Positions 1-7,708 of a stretch of 64,000 bases of DNA are shown here, piece by piece; within the stretch, counting starts at the first letter, position 1, and every line of letters begins with the position of its first letter. Source of the stretch: Altericroceibacterium spongiae (GTDB lineage Bacteria; Pseudomonadota; Alphaproteobacteria; Sphingomonadales; Sphingomonadaceae). The notes under the pieces were generated by a model, which did no database searches, was not told the DNA's origin, and worked only from the letters and a program-made list of their open reading frames with translations. The stretch covers positions 1-64,000 of the forward strand of contig NZ_RAPF01000012.1 in the NCBI RefSeq assembly GCF_003610805.1, read 5' to 3'. A program made the position numbers and the translations under genes.

Positions 1-75
1 GCATTTGGCATTGGCCCCTCGGTCATGACCGAGGCCATGGACGTGCTCAATCAGCATTTTGCCAATGCTGCCTGA
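1..75 (+). CDS. C-terminal end of an unidentified protein (partial)
   Basis: Frame 1 is open from the left edge to a TGA at 73-75 and encodes the last 24 residues, ending in QHFANAA. The start lies outside the window. The tail is too short to assign to a family. A stable hairpin follows immediately, consistent with a real gene end. Confidence 0.5.
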   Translation, partial: AFGIGPSVMTEAMDVLNQHFANAA

Positions 76-86
76 TCCCCAGACGG

Positions 87-109
87 GGTGACGCTGCCCG
101 GCCGTCACC
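87..109. terminator. hairpin after the partial first gene
   Basis: Perfect 7-bp stem GGTGACG/CGTCACC with a 9-nt loop, 12 bases after the stop codon at 75. There is no clear T-run, so it is a possible rather than a canonical terminator. Confidence 0.35.
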
Positions 110-625
110 AATGTTTGCAACAGAGCCCAACAAAGCTATGTAGGTGCCGCAAGTCCCTAAGAACGCCTTCTACCTTAATTTCATCCATAACTGGCAGAAT
201 GACCTTTGCGACACCGCTCCTACATATCCGCCAGCCCTACGCTAGCGCGGTCGGATTGTCATGTAGCAGCGCACTCATCCCGCTATAGGTCGGGTATCGT
301 ATATGACCAGGACAATTGGCCGGCCATGATCGCTTGGCAGTCGATGTAAATCCGCAAATTGGAGCATGCGTTCAACGGCCTTTAGCGCAGCTTTGATCGA
401 AGATCCGGCAAATCGAGCATGACGGCAACTGACGTAGGCGAGCTCGTCCGAATTTGCCAACGGCCAAAAAGCAATGGCGGACAGGAGCAAGTCAGACGTT
501 GCCGTTAATACGCTCTCGTTGGCATTGCCGCAGCGACTTAATCGCTATACCGAAGCCGCATGTTTCCGTTATGTCAGAATGGCTCACGGGACCAACATCT
601 GAGAGAGAGAGGGACGAGCTGGCAT
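110..625. other. intergenic stretch with no supported gene
   Basis: About 515 bases between the first stop and the NYN gene. Short open frames exist on both strands but none has a convincing ribosome-binding site or recognisable protein. The GAGAGAGAGGGACGAG purine run at 601-616 is the likely ribosome-binding region of the next gene. Confidence 0.4.
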
Positions 626-1720
626 ATGAGGGAAATGGATACTCCAGACGTTGAAAAGAAGCCTGATCGTGTTACCGAAGCCCGTCTCCGAGGACTACAG
701 GCAGCCCTCCAACTATCTGGTTCAAAGATAGAAACCCACAAAGCCCTGATTCTAGTCGACCTGCAAGGGATTTATTTTTCCCTTCATAAATGGCTTTCAG
801 CTCACGACTTCGCCTTAGATGACGCTTTTATTATTAGTCGTTTCGCATATTTTCAGTTGCGAAGAACTTTTGATGAAATTTCGAGGCGGGTTTGCTCTCT
901 CAAATCAGGTCCATGCGGCTATTTGAAAGATTTGTACGGAACAATTTCGGTTGAAGAACGGCAAGGTAAATACTTCCTATCGAAAGAAACAAATATTCTC
1001 AAAAATGGAACTTACCTTGATATTCATCCGAGCTTCGAAATTTTCTTCGCGCCTGCTCCGCTGCGAGAAATCAAGTGGTTACTACGCGGAAAGCGGCAGC
1101 GTGAATACGCAGCGTCTCATCGACATCTTACCAACGTTGAAGCAGGAATTATCGAAAGAGATGGCATCTTTCGGCGGGACTATTCTAAATATGATGCTTT
1201 TGTGGAAGAACTTCAGAGGATATCGGATCACAAAGAGACCCATGAAGGTTTTTTCAACTTCCGTGTCGACAAAGGCCAGATCAGATATTTCGATGAAAAG
1301 GAAGTAGACACAAGGATTGTGATGAGGGCGATGGACGCAATCCATAATTCGGAAGTTGATTCACTGTGCATCGTGTCTTCAGATCAAGATTTTCTCCCTC
1401 TCTGCGATCGCGCATTTAATGATGGCATATATTTTTTCCAAGCTGATTTAGCAAAATTCCTGAAAGACGATCATATCGGCCGAAAGCTTCAAGAACTGGG
1501 CGATCAGTTTATTCGAGGTGGTATCGAACCATCATGGCCGCTCGAAATCATTACAGAGGCTATGTCCTGTCAAGCGGTTGACCATAAGGCAAATTATGGC
1601 CTGGAGGACCATGAAATCAAGTCGCTTGTTAACTTGCACAACGAAATGAATGAAGTTCAGATAGAGATTGTCACCGAGGCAAGTGGCCGAGCCTCAATTA
1701 AAATGCACCGCCCGCTCTAA
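626..1720 (+). CDS. NYN-domain (PIN-like) putative nuclease
   Basis: A 364-residue protein resembling NYN/LabA-like (DUF88) proteins, which have a PIN-like nuclease fold that uses clustered aspartates and metal to act on RNA. Visible signatures are ALILVDLQG near residue 45, a central DTRIVMRAMDA, and IVSSDQDFLPLC near residue 250. The region between them is unusually long for the domain and may hold an insertion. I chose ATG 626 because it follows a purine-rich stretch at 601-616; an in-frame codon at 560 would add 22 residues without such a site. The gene is AT-richer than its surroundings, suggesting acquisition. The family call is by motif; the substrate is unknown. Confidence 0.7.
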   Translation: MREMDTPDVEKKPDRVTEARLRGLQAALQLSGSKIETHKALILVDLQGIYFSLHKWLSAHDFALDDAFIISRFAYFQLRRTFDEISRRVCSLKSGPCGYLKDLYGTISVEERQGKYFLSKETNILKNGTYLDIHPSFEIFFAPAPLREIKWLLRGKRQREYAASHRHLTNVEAGIIERDGIFRRDYSKYDAFVEELQRISDHKETHEGFFNFRVDKGQIRYFDEKEVDTRIVMRAMDAIHNSEVDSLCIVSSDQDFLPLCDRAFNDGIYFFQADLAKFLKDDHIGRKLQELGDQFIRGGIEPSWPLEIITEAMSCQAVDHKANYGLEDHEIKSLVNLHNEMNEVQIEIVTEASGRASIKMHRPL

Positions 1721-2142
1721 CTGGCGATATCGATTTCGATTTGATGGGCAGAAACAGGTTCCGGCGGAATCTGGCATGCAACGCTTGCCAGATGAACGGC
1801 AAATTTTGGTCGGCAGCCGACTTCGTTTGAGCGTCAGCTATCCCTGCCATCCAGCTCCGAACCCGACCCGAGGCGGTCATTCCGCCCCGGGCGGAAAAGT
1901 TGGAGGTCCGTTTTGGACGAACGATCCTTTGCCGTTGCGAAAAGCGCCGACCACATCGCCAGCGTCCCAATGGCCTGACAGGATGCCCTTCCGGTTGATC
2001 CCGCCCACAGGTCGCCGCCGCGCCGCCAGCAATCTGGCTCGGCGCGTGTCACGGTCGATTAGCTTACCATGCAGGTCAATAGCTGACCGAAGTGGATACA
2101 TGTTTAATATTCCTTCAGCTGTTTTAGATGCTATCTACCAAT
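1721..2142. other. intergenic stretch, nothing recognisable
   Basis: About 420 GC-rich bases between the NYN gene and a convergent small gene. Overlapping open frames occur on both strands, as expected for GC-rich DNA, and none has a recognisable product or good start. Confidence 0.4.
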
Positions 2143-2430
2143 TCAAATACAAATATTGATCGGTAATTCGAAGTGGTTCGCTAATTCCTGAGCAAACGAT
2201 TTTGCTTCGTACAACGTGTTTCGATCTGCAATACACATGGCACCGGCTAGGCCAGTTGGATCGCCGGGCCATTCTGGCGTGTAATGAAAATAAACGCTGT
2301 AAAATTGAGCATCTTTATTATCGACCCGCTCAACACAATCATCGAACTGAACGCACCCTGCGACTTCAATCGCATCCGCGAGTTTACCAAGATACGTTAA
2401 TTCGGCGTCTGTTTCCGTCCAGTTTCTCAT
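2143..2430 (-). CDS. small hypothetical protein, 95 aa
   Basis: Acidic soluble protein beginning MRNWTETDAEL, with no membrane segment and no family I recognise. ATG 2430 is preferred because AAGGATC sits about 8 bases upstream on the minus strand; a longer frame to 2487 has no such site and would run through the 38-bp repeat at 2459-2496. That repeat recurs just upstream of ardC, in the same position relative to the start codon, so the two genes probably share a control signal. Function unknown. Confidence 0.6.
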   Translation of the reverse strand: MRNWTETDAELTYLGKLADAIEVAGCVQFDDCVERVDNKDAQFYSVYFHYTPEWPGDPTGLAGAMCIADRNTLYEAKSFAQELANHFELPINICI

Positions 2431-2458
2431 GATGAGAGATCCTTTTTCGCTAAGAGTT

Positions 2459-2496
2459 AAATGGAGCCGAAGGCGATGCATGGGCATCGGCTTCTG
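2459..2496 (-). repeat. dispersed repeat R1, copy a (upstream of 95-aa gene)
   Basis: 38 bases identical to 4032-4069. The core is an imperfect palindrome around ATGCAT with outer arms GCCGA and TCGGC. Weaker similarity continues for about 30 bases beyond. Both copies lie within 35 bases upstream of a minus-strand start codon, suggesting a shared leader or operator. Confidence 0.75.
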
Positions 2497-3010
2497 CCCG
2501 CTGGTCGAAGCCGGGGGATGGGAATGCGCAAATCAGAGCCGATCATGGGGGAGGGGAATCACCCGGCCTGCACAAGTGAGCCTGCGAACGCGGAAGGCCG
2601 GGGAAGCCCCCATGATCGCCAAGCGAGGCCGCAGGCCGAGACGGTCCAGCTCTTGCGCAGGGAAGGGGAGGCCGCCACTTCCCAAAAACGAGACAGAGAC
2701 GTGCCGCCTCGGCGGCTCTATCGGAGTGTGGGTCTGCCTCGCACTCGGCGCGCCTGGTCGAAGCGCAGCGCATATAACGCGCGCTCGATCATGCCGCGCA
2801 TCGCGCGCCTGATCGTTCAGACAAGGGAGCCGGAACTATCCGCTGTGCGGATCCTCCGTCCTTATTGCGATAGCCCCGGTTGTAACCGGATGAGATTGGA
2901 CGATAGCCTGTTGCTTAATTTAAGCCATTCTCGATCAAGCTGGCCAAGCGCGTAACAGGCAAAGACTTGTACGCCATGTTTGGATCTGGGCGAGCATAGA
3001 ACCTCCAAAT
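2497..3010. other. GC-rich structured noncoding stretch
   Basis: No convincing gene. A perfect 12-bp inverted repeat, CGATCATGGGGG at 2540-2551 and its complement at 2607-2618, encloses about 55 bases. The rest is rich in short GC palindromes. A long open frame (2461-2955) is probably a by-product of base composition. Confidence 0.4.
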
Positions 3011-3051
3011 TCATCGTTATTTTCGCGGGAGACCCCTTTCTTCAGGGATGG
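3011..3051 (-). repeat. dispersed repeat R2, copy A (3' of ardC)
   Basis: About 40 bases matching, in reverse orientation, the 49-bp repeat at 7578-7626 and 51299-51347, with few mismatches. It lies just after the ardC stop codon, reading in the same direction as ardC. It contains a weak CCCT/AGGG hairpin around CTGAAGAA. Function unknown. Confidence 0.7.
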
Positions 3052-3081
3052 TGGGGCGGCTCGATACCGCCCAGTGCCAGC

Positions 3082-4014
3082 TCAGGCTGTCAGCCGTTCG
3101 CCCTCGGCTTCGCTGGCCTTCAGGATCAATTCGCTTGCGGCCTGCGCAGCGGTGGCCGCCTTGAAAATGGCTCGCTTGTCGTTTCGTAGAACTGTTAACC
3201 AGCTCGAAATATAGGCGGCATGATCTTCGCGTTCAGTAGGTTCCATGCCCAGTGCAGTGCAAACGAAAGCAGCTCCGATCTCGGCAATCAATTCTTCCTT
3301 CGCACGGGTGGCTTTGCTCTTGTGATAATCACGCAAAGTCTCGCGGTTTAAGCGCTTGCGATGGCCGGTTGAATGGATTGCTTCATGAGCAAGCGTTGCA
3401 TAAAATGCGTTGGCGCTTGTGAAACTCGCAAAGCGAGGCATGGTAATGGAATCGTCCGTATCGCTGTAAAATGCTAGTCCGTCCCGCTCTCGAATAGGCA
3501 CACCATAAGCTGTAAACACTGCGTCAAGGTGCGGCTCACGGTCTTCACGGTGAACAATAATTGGTTCCGGCATGGGGAATTTTCCATCGGGCAACCCTTC
3601 AATCTGCTCGACGTTAAACACCGTATAGCGCTTCAAGAACACACGGCGTCTTTCGTCTTCCTCAACGGGCTCGCCAGCTTCATTCTTCTTGGCAATTGAT
3701 CCAGCATAGACAACCCGCGTTCCTTTCTCGCCCTTCATCACATTTCCACCAAGCTCCAACGCTTGTTTGAAGGTCATCCAGTATGGATTTGTATAACCTT
3801 TCATCATAGCGGTCGCCCACAGCAACAAGACATTGATTCCCTGATAGTTTTTACCACATGAACGACGGGGTAAACTGCCCGCACCGTGCGCCCACGACGG
3901 CGACCACGGCTTTGTGCCAGCCTCAAGCAAGCCAATGATGTGATTTGTCACATCCTCGTAAATATCCACGCGTCCAGCATTTGCTTTACGAGAGCGATTG
4001 GCGGTCTTGGTCAT
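3082..4014 (-). CDS. ardC: ArdC-type antirestriction protein
   Basis: Family proteins protect incoming plasmid DNA from type I restriction and bind single-stranded DNA; they act in the recipient cytoplasm soon after transfer. The 310-residue protein has the N-terminal ssDNA-binding part (YEDVTNHIIGLLEAGTKPW, then NYQGINVLLLW) and a C-terminal zincin-like domain with HEAIHSTGH near residues 208-216, where the two histidines and glutamate are the expected metal and catalytic residues. Length fits the family. The gene is divergent from the SRAP gene and bounded by repeats R1 and R2, giving a small establishment module. Start ATG 4014 gives the usual basic N-terminus. Confidence 0.92.
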   Translation of the reverse strand: MTKTANRSRKANAGRVDIYEDVTNHIIGLLEAGTKPWSPSWAHGAGSLPRRSCGKNYQGINVLLLWATAMMKGYTNPYWMTFKQALELGGNVMKGEKGTRVVYAGSIAKKNEAGEPVEEDERRRVFLKRYTVFNVEQIEGLPDGKFPMPEPIIVHREDREPHLDAVFTAYGVPIRERDGLAFYSDTDDSITMPRFASFTSANAFYATLAHEAIHSTGHRKRLNRETLRDYHKSKATRAKEELIAEIGAAFVCTALGMEPTEREDHAAYISSWLTVLRNDKRAIFKAATAAQAASELILKASEAEGERLTA

Positions 4015-4031
4015 GTTAATCCCTTTCCTAA

Positions 4032-4069
4032 AAATGGAGCCGAAGGCGATGCATGGGCATCGGCTTCTG
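4032..4069 (-). repeat. dispersed repeat R1, copy b (upstream of ardC)
   Basis: Exact 38-bp match to 2459-2496, beginning 18 bases upstream of the ardC start codon. See copy a for its palindromic core. Confidence 0.75.
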
Positions 4070-4320
4070 ACCCCCGGGCGAAGGCGGGATGGGGATGGGG
4101 GAGTAAAATCGATGGGAGTGGTGCGGGCAGAGAGGCTAGGGCGGCCCCGTCGCGCGTGAGCGCGAAGGTTTGGCTGCCCTTGACGAACAACCCGGTCCTG
4201 TCGATTTTGCTTCAGGAAACGAAAGGGCAGAGCTCTTGGTGTTTCCCTGGTGCGGGCAAGCCCGCACAGACCAGACGCGCGGCCCTGGGCCGCTCTTTAA
4301 GATGGCGAGGGACAAGATCG
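4070..4320. other. divergent intergenic region between ardC and the SRAP gene
   Basis: Should hold the promoters of both divergent genes, but I see no strong -35/-10 pair. GAGGGACAAG just upstream of 4321 is a plausible ribosome-binding site for the SRAP gene. GCGGGCAAGCCCGC near 4253-4266 is a short hairpin. Confidence 0.4.
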
Positions 4321-4716
4321 ATGTGCAACCGCTACGAATCTGTCGCACTCGACGATGTCGCGAACTGGTTTTGCGCGGAACCGGCAGGCCGGTTCAACGG
4401 TGGTGGTCGCACCATTCATCCGAAAGACCCTGGCCTTGTCGTTTTCGATCGCGACGGCAAAAGGGTAATTCGTCAAATGACGTGGGGCTTCCCTCTTGTG
4501 CTAAAAGGCAAGAAAGGTCAGCCATTGAGGCCACACCCGGTAAATAATGCGCGGTTCGACAAGCTTGACGGATATTGGAAACGATGGACCGCGCCAGCAA
4601 ACCGGTGTTTGATTCCGGTCGCTCGTTATGCCGAAGCGCAAGGGCCGCGTAGCGCAAAAACCGAAACCTGGCTATCGATACCGGATATGCCGATCATGGC
4701 ATGGGCTGGCCTCTGG
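4321..4716 (+). pseudogene. SRAP (YedK/HMCES-like) gene, 5' part, interrupted
   Basis: SRAP proteins recognise abasic sites in single-stranded DNA and crosslink to them through Cys2. This fragment begins MCNRYES, giving the required Cys2, and contains VNNARFDKL (the asparagine motif) and RYAEAQG (the glutamate region). It stops at LW followed by TAG because an element is inserted at 4717. The missing third, with the essential histidine in HIHDRAP, resumes in frame at 7349. Joined, the two parts give a 205-residue protein of normal family size. As it stands the product lacks its catalytic histidine and is probably inactive. Confidence 0.92.
4710..4716. repeat. 7-bp target duplication, left copy (CCTCTGG)
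   Basis: CCTCTGG here and at 7342-7348 flank the insertion exactly. Removing one copy plus the element restores the SRAP reading frame, which proves the boundary. Confidence 0.88.
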
Positions 4717-4767
4717 TAGAGGGAATGGAAAGATTGACTCATCCGTCCAATTTAGACTGACTCACCG
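4717..4767. repeat. left terminal inverted repeat of the 2.6-kb element
   Basis: Aligns without gaps to the reverse complement of 7291-7341. The first 14 positions are poorly conserved, then AGATTGA, TCATCCGTCC and TGACTCA match. Confidence 0.8.
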
Positions 4768-4996
4768 TTCTATCGAAGTGGCCGCAATAGCATTTGGTGA
4801 TAAAAAAGCTGCCGTTCCGGATACGCCGACATTGCGGACGCCACACATGCCGAACTGCAACGTCCGCTTCGCGCCCTAATTGCTGTCACACACGGTTGGG
4901 ACACTCCATGCTTAAAGCGGATGTTCACTCTCGACATAGACGAAGTGAATGGCATTATGCGAATTTGGTACGCCTATGTGGTTTTAGGAGAGGTTT

Positions 4997-7084
4997 TTGG
5001 CTGGACGCCGCCAGCATTATCTGCCCCTTCTGCTCCAGCGCGGCTTTCTCGACAAGGAATCGGGCGAAGCCGAACGGAGTTGGTTGCATCGGAAGGGTGG
5101 CCCACCGCGCCTTGTCGGGATCCGCGACGTCGGGGTTGGCGAATATTTCTATTCGCGGCCGGTGCCGGGTGAAGTCACCCTAGACGACATGATCACCGAT
5201 CTCGAAGGCGATCTAAGCAAGGTCATCGATGGCTATCGCGCTATCGCCTTCGGCAAGTGTGTTGATGCGTGGGACGCGGCGCGAACTGTCCATCACCTGA
5301 TCACTCGTACCGCGCATATCCGCTCGCTCCTTGACCAGGCGAGCACGCGCTTCTTCGAAGAGATCGAAGCCTTGCTCGACGCGCCCGATAAACTCGCGGC
5401 AATTATGGGGCTGGGCAGCACCGAGTTGTCGCCGCTGGTCATCGACAAGATCCGCGAGTCCGCTGGCATGCTCCTCCCGTTCGGCGTGCCCGAGGCGCTG
5501 AGCGAGCGTCTATTTACCTTCTATCTGCGTGAAAAGGCGCCCGGACATCTTGCTGAGGCCTCGGTTCCTATGCGTAAGGAACTCCAGAGCATTCAGCCCG
5601 AGATCGCTGGCATGGTGCGCGAGACCCACGATAAGATTCTTTCTCTGGACCCCGCGGAGCATCGCTGGATCGAACGGCTCGCTGCGTTCGAATGGCATGT
5701 GGCTGAAGCCGAGCAGCTGATCCTGCCCGATTGCGTCGGCCTCGCGAGCGATGGCGCGGGGCCGCTTGTACCCTTGCTACTCTGCGACGGCGAAAGCGCC
5801 GCCTCTGTCGCGCTGCCGGTCGCGTCGAACCGCATGCTCGTCGGCGTGGCTCCCGGCGCGGTGATGATTGACCTTGTCGACTTCAACGCTCGGGCAGCGG
5901 CGTGTTGCGATAATTTTTTCATCGCCGCGGCTCCCGTCGTTGATCTGGACCTCGTCCGGTCGATCGGGACGGAGGGGGCGCCTGCCATTGATGCGGCGAT
6001 CTCCGCCGCGCTAATCGGCGCTGGCGCGATCGACACTTCGCTGCCGCGGGCTATTGCCGAGCTCGGCGCGACCGATACCGAGTTCGCCTACACTTTCCGG
6101 CTCGAGGGGGTCGGCGATCAGGCACTTGCCGAGCAGCTCAACGACGTTGTGCATCAAGTCATCGCGGTCCTTGCCCGTCACCTTCCGCTCGGATCGCTCG
6201 ACGGCTTTACCGTCGCTGCCGACTATGTTGGTGCGCTGGCTTCGGTCGATCGTGGGACCGATCTGCCCCCGGTTGAAACCACTGCGCTGGCCTATGGCGC
6301 GGGAGTTGCGAACACCGTGCCGGTCGTTCGCGACGGCACCGCCAAGACCCATGTTGTCATCGCCGCCGGAGTGGCCATGTCCTGGCTCAACGACGATCCC
6401 GCGATCCGCGCTTGGGCACTCAACATTCTTGTCAAGATGCTCGCTTATATTGGCCACGACGCTGGCTATGGCGAGCAGCTTGCCACCGAGGCGTTCGAAC
6501 CCGATTTGATCACCTCGATGTTACACCCCGCTGTCCGCGCAGCGCCGCGCGGTTGGTACAGCGCGCGAGAAGGCGCATTCGTCGCACCTGATATCGGCAA
6601 GTCTTATGCCGATCTGGTCCTTGAAGGGCTCGCTTTCGGCCGTGCCGCGATGGCGGATGCCCGCATCGTGTTCGAGGCGACCCAGGACATCGAGCCGCTG
6701 GTGGTGACCGCACTCGAATGCGCGTCGGCGATCCTCGCTCATGCCGCTGACTGGCTCGGTCATCGCGCGGGACTAGCCGAGGGTGCCGACTTTGCTGGCG
6801 CTGACTTGCCGTCGCTGCTCACCGCTTGGGACCTTGCCGACTGGATCGAGCTCTATGGGCGCGACCTTGCGGCGATCTACGAAACTGCCGACGGACGCAT
6901 CGACGCCTCGCGCGCTATGAGCATTAGCCCGCATGTCGAGCGGCTGCTCTGGACAATCGGGCTGCTCGCCTGGCCCGAAGAGGACAGCGTGCGCTGGCTG
7001 CCCTTCGATCCCGGTCCGGCGCCGGTCATCAAAGGCATGGGCGCGGGGAACGAAGAGAGCGTGGATATAGGCGGTGCCGGTTAG
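4997..7084 (+). CDS. DUF4238-like protein, cargo of the insertion
   Basis: A 695-residue protein. Its N-terminus (RRQHYLPLLLQRGFLD, then WLHRKGGPPRLVGIRDVGVGEYFYSR) resembles DUF4238 proteins, which characteristically start with an HYVPQFYLR-like motif; members are uncharacterised. The remaining 550 or so residues are mostly helical and alanine-rich and I do not recognise them. There is no membrane segment. Translation probably starts at TTG 4997, because AGGAGAGG lies 5 bases upstream and no ATG is nearby in frame. GC content is clearly higher than in the transfer region. As the sole cargo of a mobile element it may have a protective or selfish role, but that is a guess. Confidence 0.7.
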   Translation: MAGRRQHYLPLLLQRGFLDKESGEAERSWLHRKGGPPRLVGIRDVGVGEYFYSRPVPGEVTLDDMITDLEGDLSKVIDGYRAIAFGKCVDAWDAARTVHHLITRTAHIRSLLDQASTRFFEEIEALLDAPDKLAAIMGLGSTELSPLVIDKIRESAGMLLPFGVPEALSERLFTFYLREKAPGHLAEASVPMRKELQSIQPEIAGMVRETHDKILSLDPAEHRWIERLAAFEWHVAEAEQLILPDCVGLASDGAGPLVPLLLCDGESAASVALPVASNRMLVGVAPGAVMIDLVDFNARAAACCDNFFIAAAPVVDLDLVRSIGTEGAPAIDAAISAALIGAGAIDTSLPRAIAELGATDTEFAYTFRLEGVGDQALAEQLNDVVHQVIAVLARHLPLGSLDGFTVAADYVGALASVDRGTDLPPVETTALAYGAGVANTVPVVRDGTAKTHVVIAAGVAMSWLNDDPAIRAWALNILVKMLAYIGHDAGYGEQLATEAFEPDLITSMLHPAVRAAPRGWYSAREGAFVAPDIGKSYADLVLEGLAFGRAAMADARIVFEATQDIEPLVVTALECASAILAHAADWLGHRAGLAEGADFAGADLPSLLTAWDLADWIELYGRDLAAIYETADGRIDASRAMSISPHVERLLWTIGLLAWPEEDSVRWLPFDPGPAPVIKGMGAGNEESVDIGGAG

Positions 7085-7290
7085 GGAGAGGGGAGTTCAA
7101 GCAAAGGTGCGCCTTGAAAATCGTACACATGGCGTCCACTGTAACCAACGCTTCAGGAGTCGTCTGAACGGACGTAACTTCACTGACTTGCAAACCTGGA
7201 CCTGACCGTCCGCAAGCGGCCCAATAGCAGACGTTTCGTTGCGTCATTTGCAACGTCCGTTCCCCCGACATTGCGGTCATCCCGCCATTA
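7085..7290. other. right subterminal region of the insertion, with REP-like sequence
   Basis: Noncoding. Contains GTCCGCAAGCGG, AATAGCAGACG and TGCAACGTCCG blocks of the kind seen in common proteobacterial intergenic repeats; similar blocks occur near the left end at about 4825-4870. Confidence 0.4.
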
Positions 7291-7341
7291 CGATGAGTCA
7301 CCTGCAACCGGACGGATGAATCAATCTGGCTGGAATCTGCA
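7291..7341. repeat. right terminal inverted repeat of the 2.6-kb element
   Basis: Reverse complement partner of 4717-4767, ending CTGCA at the border and followed by the second CCTCTGG target copy at 7342-7348. Confidence 0.8.
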
Positions 7342-7348
7342 CCTCTGG

Positions 7349-7570
7349 CGAAGCAGCGAGGAATGGAACGATTGCTATAGCGGTGTGATGACCGACGCGG
7401 CACCAGAACTCATGCATATCCATGATCGCGCGCCGATCTTTATTGGTCCGGAAGACTGGGAGGCATGGTTAAAAGCACCGATCGAGGAACTGCATCGGTT
7501 CAATCGGCCTTGGCCCGCGGCGTCGGTTAAAGTCGAAGTGACCGAGAGACGATGGTGGCGGCCTAAATAA
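7349..7570 (+). pseudogene. SRAP (YedK/HMCES-like) gene, 3' part
   Basis: Continues the SRAP frame broken at 4716: RSSEEWNDCYSGVMTDAAPEL, then HIHDRAP with the family's active-site histidine, then the C-terminal FIGPEDWEAWL segment and a stop at 7570. It has no start codon of its own with a ribosome-binding site. It is the severed end of one ancestral gene and not an independent gene. Confidence 0.92.
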
Positions 7571-7577
7571 ATCCTCG

Positions 7578-7626
7578 CGTTCCTCCCCTCCCTGAAGAAA
7601 GGGGTCTCTCGCGAAAATAGCGATGA
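7578..7626 (+). repeat. dispersed repeat R2, copy B (3' of SRAP gene)
   Basis: 49 bases matching 51299-51347 with one mismatch, and the reverse of 3011-3051 over about 40 bases. It begins 8 bases after the SRAP stop codon and reads in the same direction, as copy A does relative to ardC. Confidence 0.75.
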
Positions 7627-7708
7627 ACAATAAAGTCTTGTACTCTTATCCTGACCAAATTATCTAATTTGAGCGATATCCGGACCAGACTCTTTTTCGG
7701 AGTTTGGT

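Larger units (their letters stand above)
4717..7341. mobile_element. transposase-less element with IS21-like ends carrying a DUF4238-like gene
   Basis: A 2625-bp insertion with imperfect inverted ends of about 51 bp (4717-4767 and 7291-7341) in perfect register from each border: AGATTGAYTCATCCGTCC starts at position 15 of both ends, followed by TGACTCAYCG. The element starts with T and ends with CA, and duplicated 7 bp of target. Its only sizeable gene is the DUF4238-like one; no transposase is visible, so it must have moved by a helper in trans or has lost its own. IS21-like affiliation is inferred from the multiple subterminal repeats and the tips, and is not certain. Short blocks (CCGACATTGCGG, TGCAACGTCCG) recur near both ends. 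Confidence 0.85.

Noticed and set aside
275-490. A 71-codon minus-strand frame ending HGRPIVLVIYDTRPIAG
   Set aside because: The tail looks vaguely protein-like and could be a remnant, but there is no supported start, length or family.
1668-2159. A 163-codon frame overlapping the end of the NYN gene
   Set aside because: Out of frame with the NYN gene, no ribosome-binding site, and low-complexity arginine/proline content typical of shadow frames.
2461-2955. A 164-codon open frame on the plus strand
   Set aside because: It starts inside the R1 repeat and overlaps structured GC-rich DNA; composition and lack of any recognisable motif suggest chance.
3886-4719. A 277-codon frame covering the SRAP 5' part
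   Set aside because: The SRAP protein must start at MCNRY (4321) because Cys2 has to become the N-terminus; the upstream extension is antisense to ardC.
7029-7403. Minus-strand frame of 124 codons at the right end of the 2.6-kb element
   Set aside because: It spans the terminal repeat and the SRAP gene fragment in antisense, so it cannot be an original gene; not a transposase.
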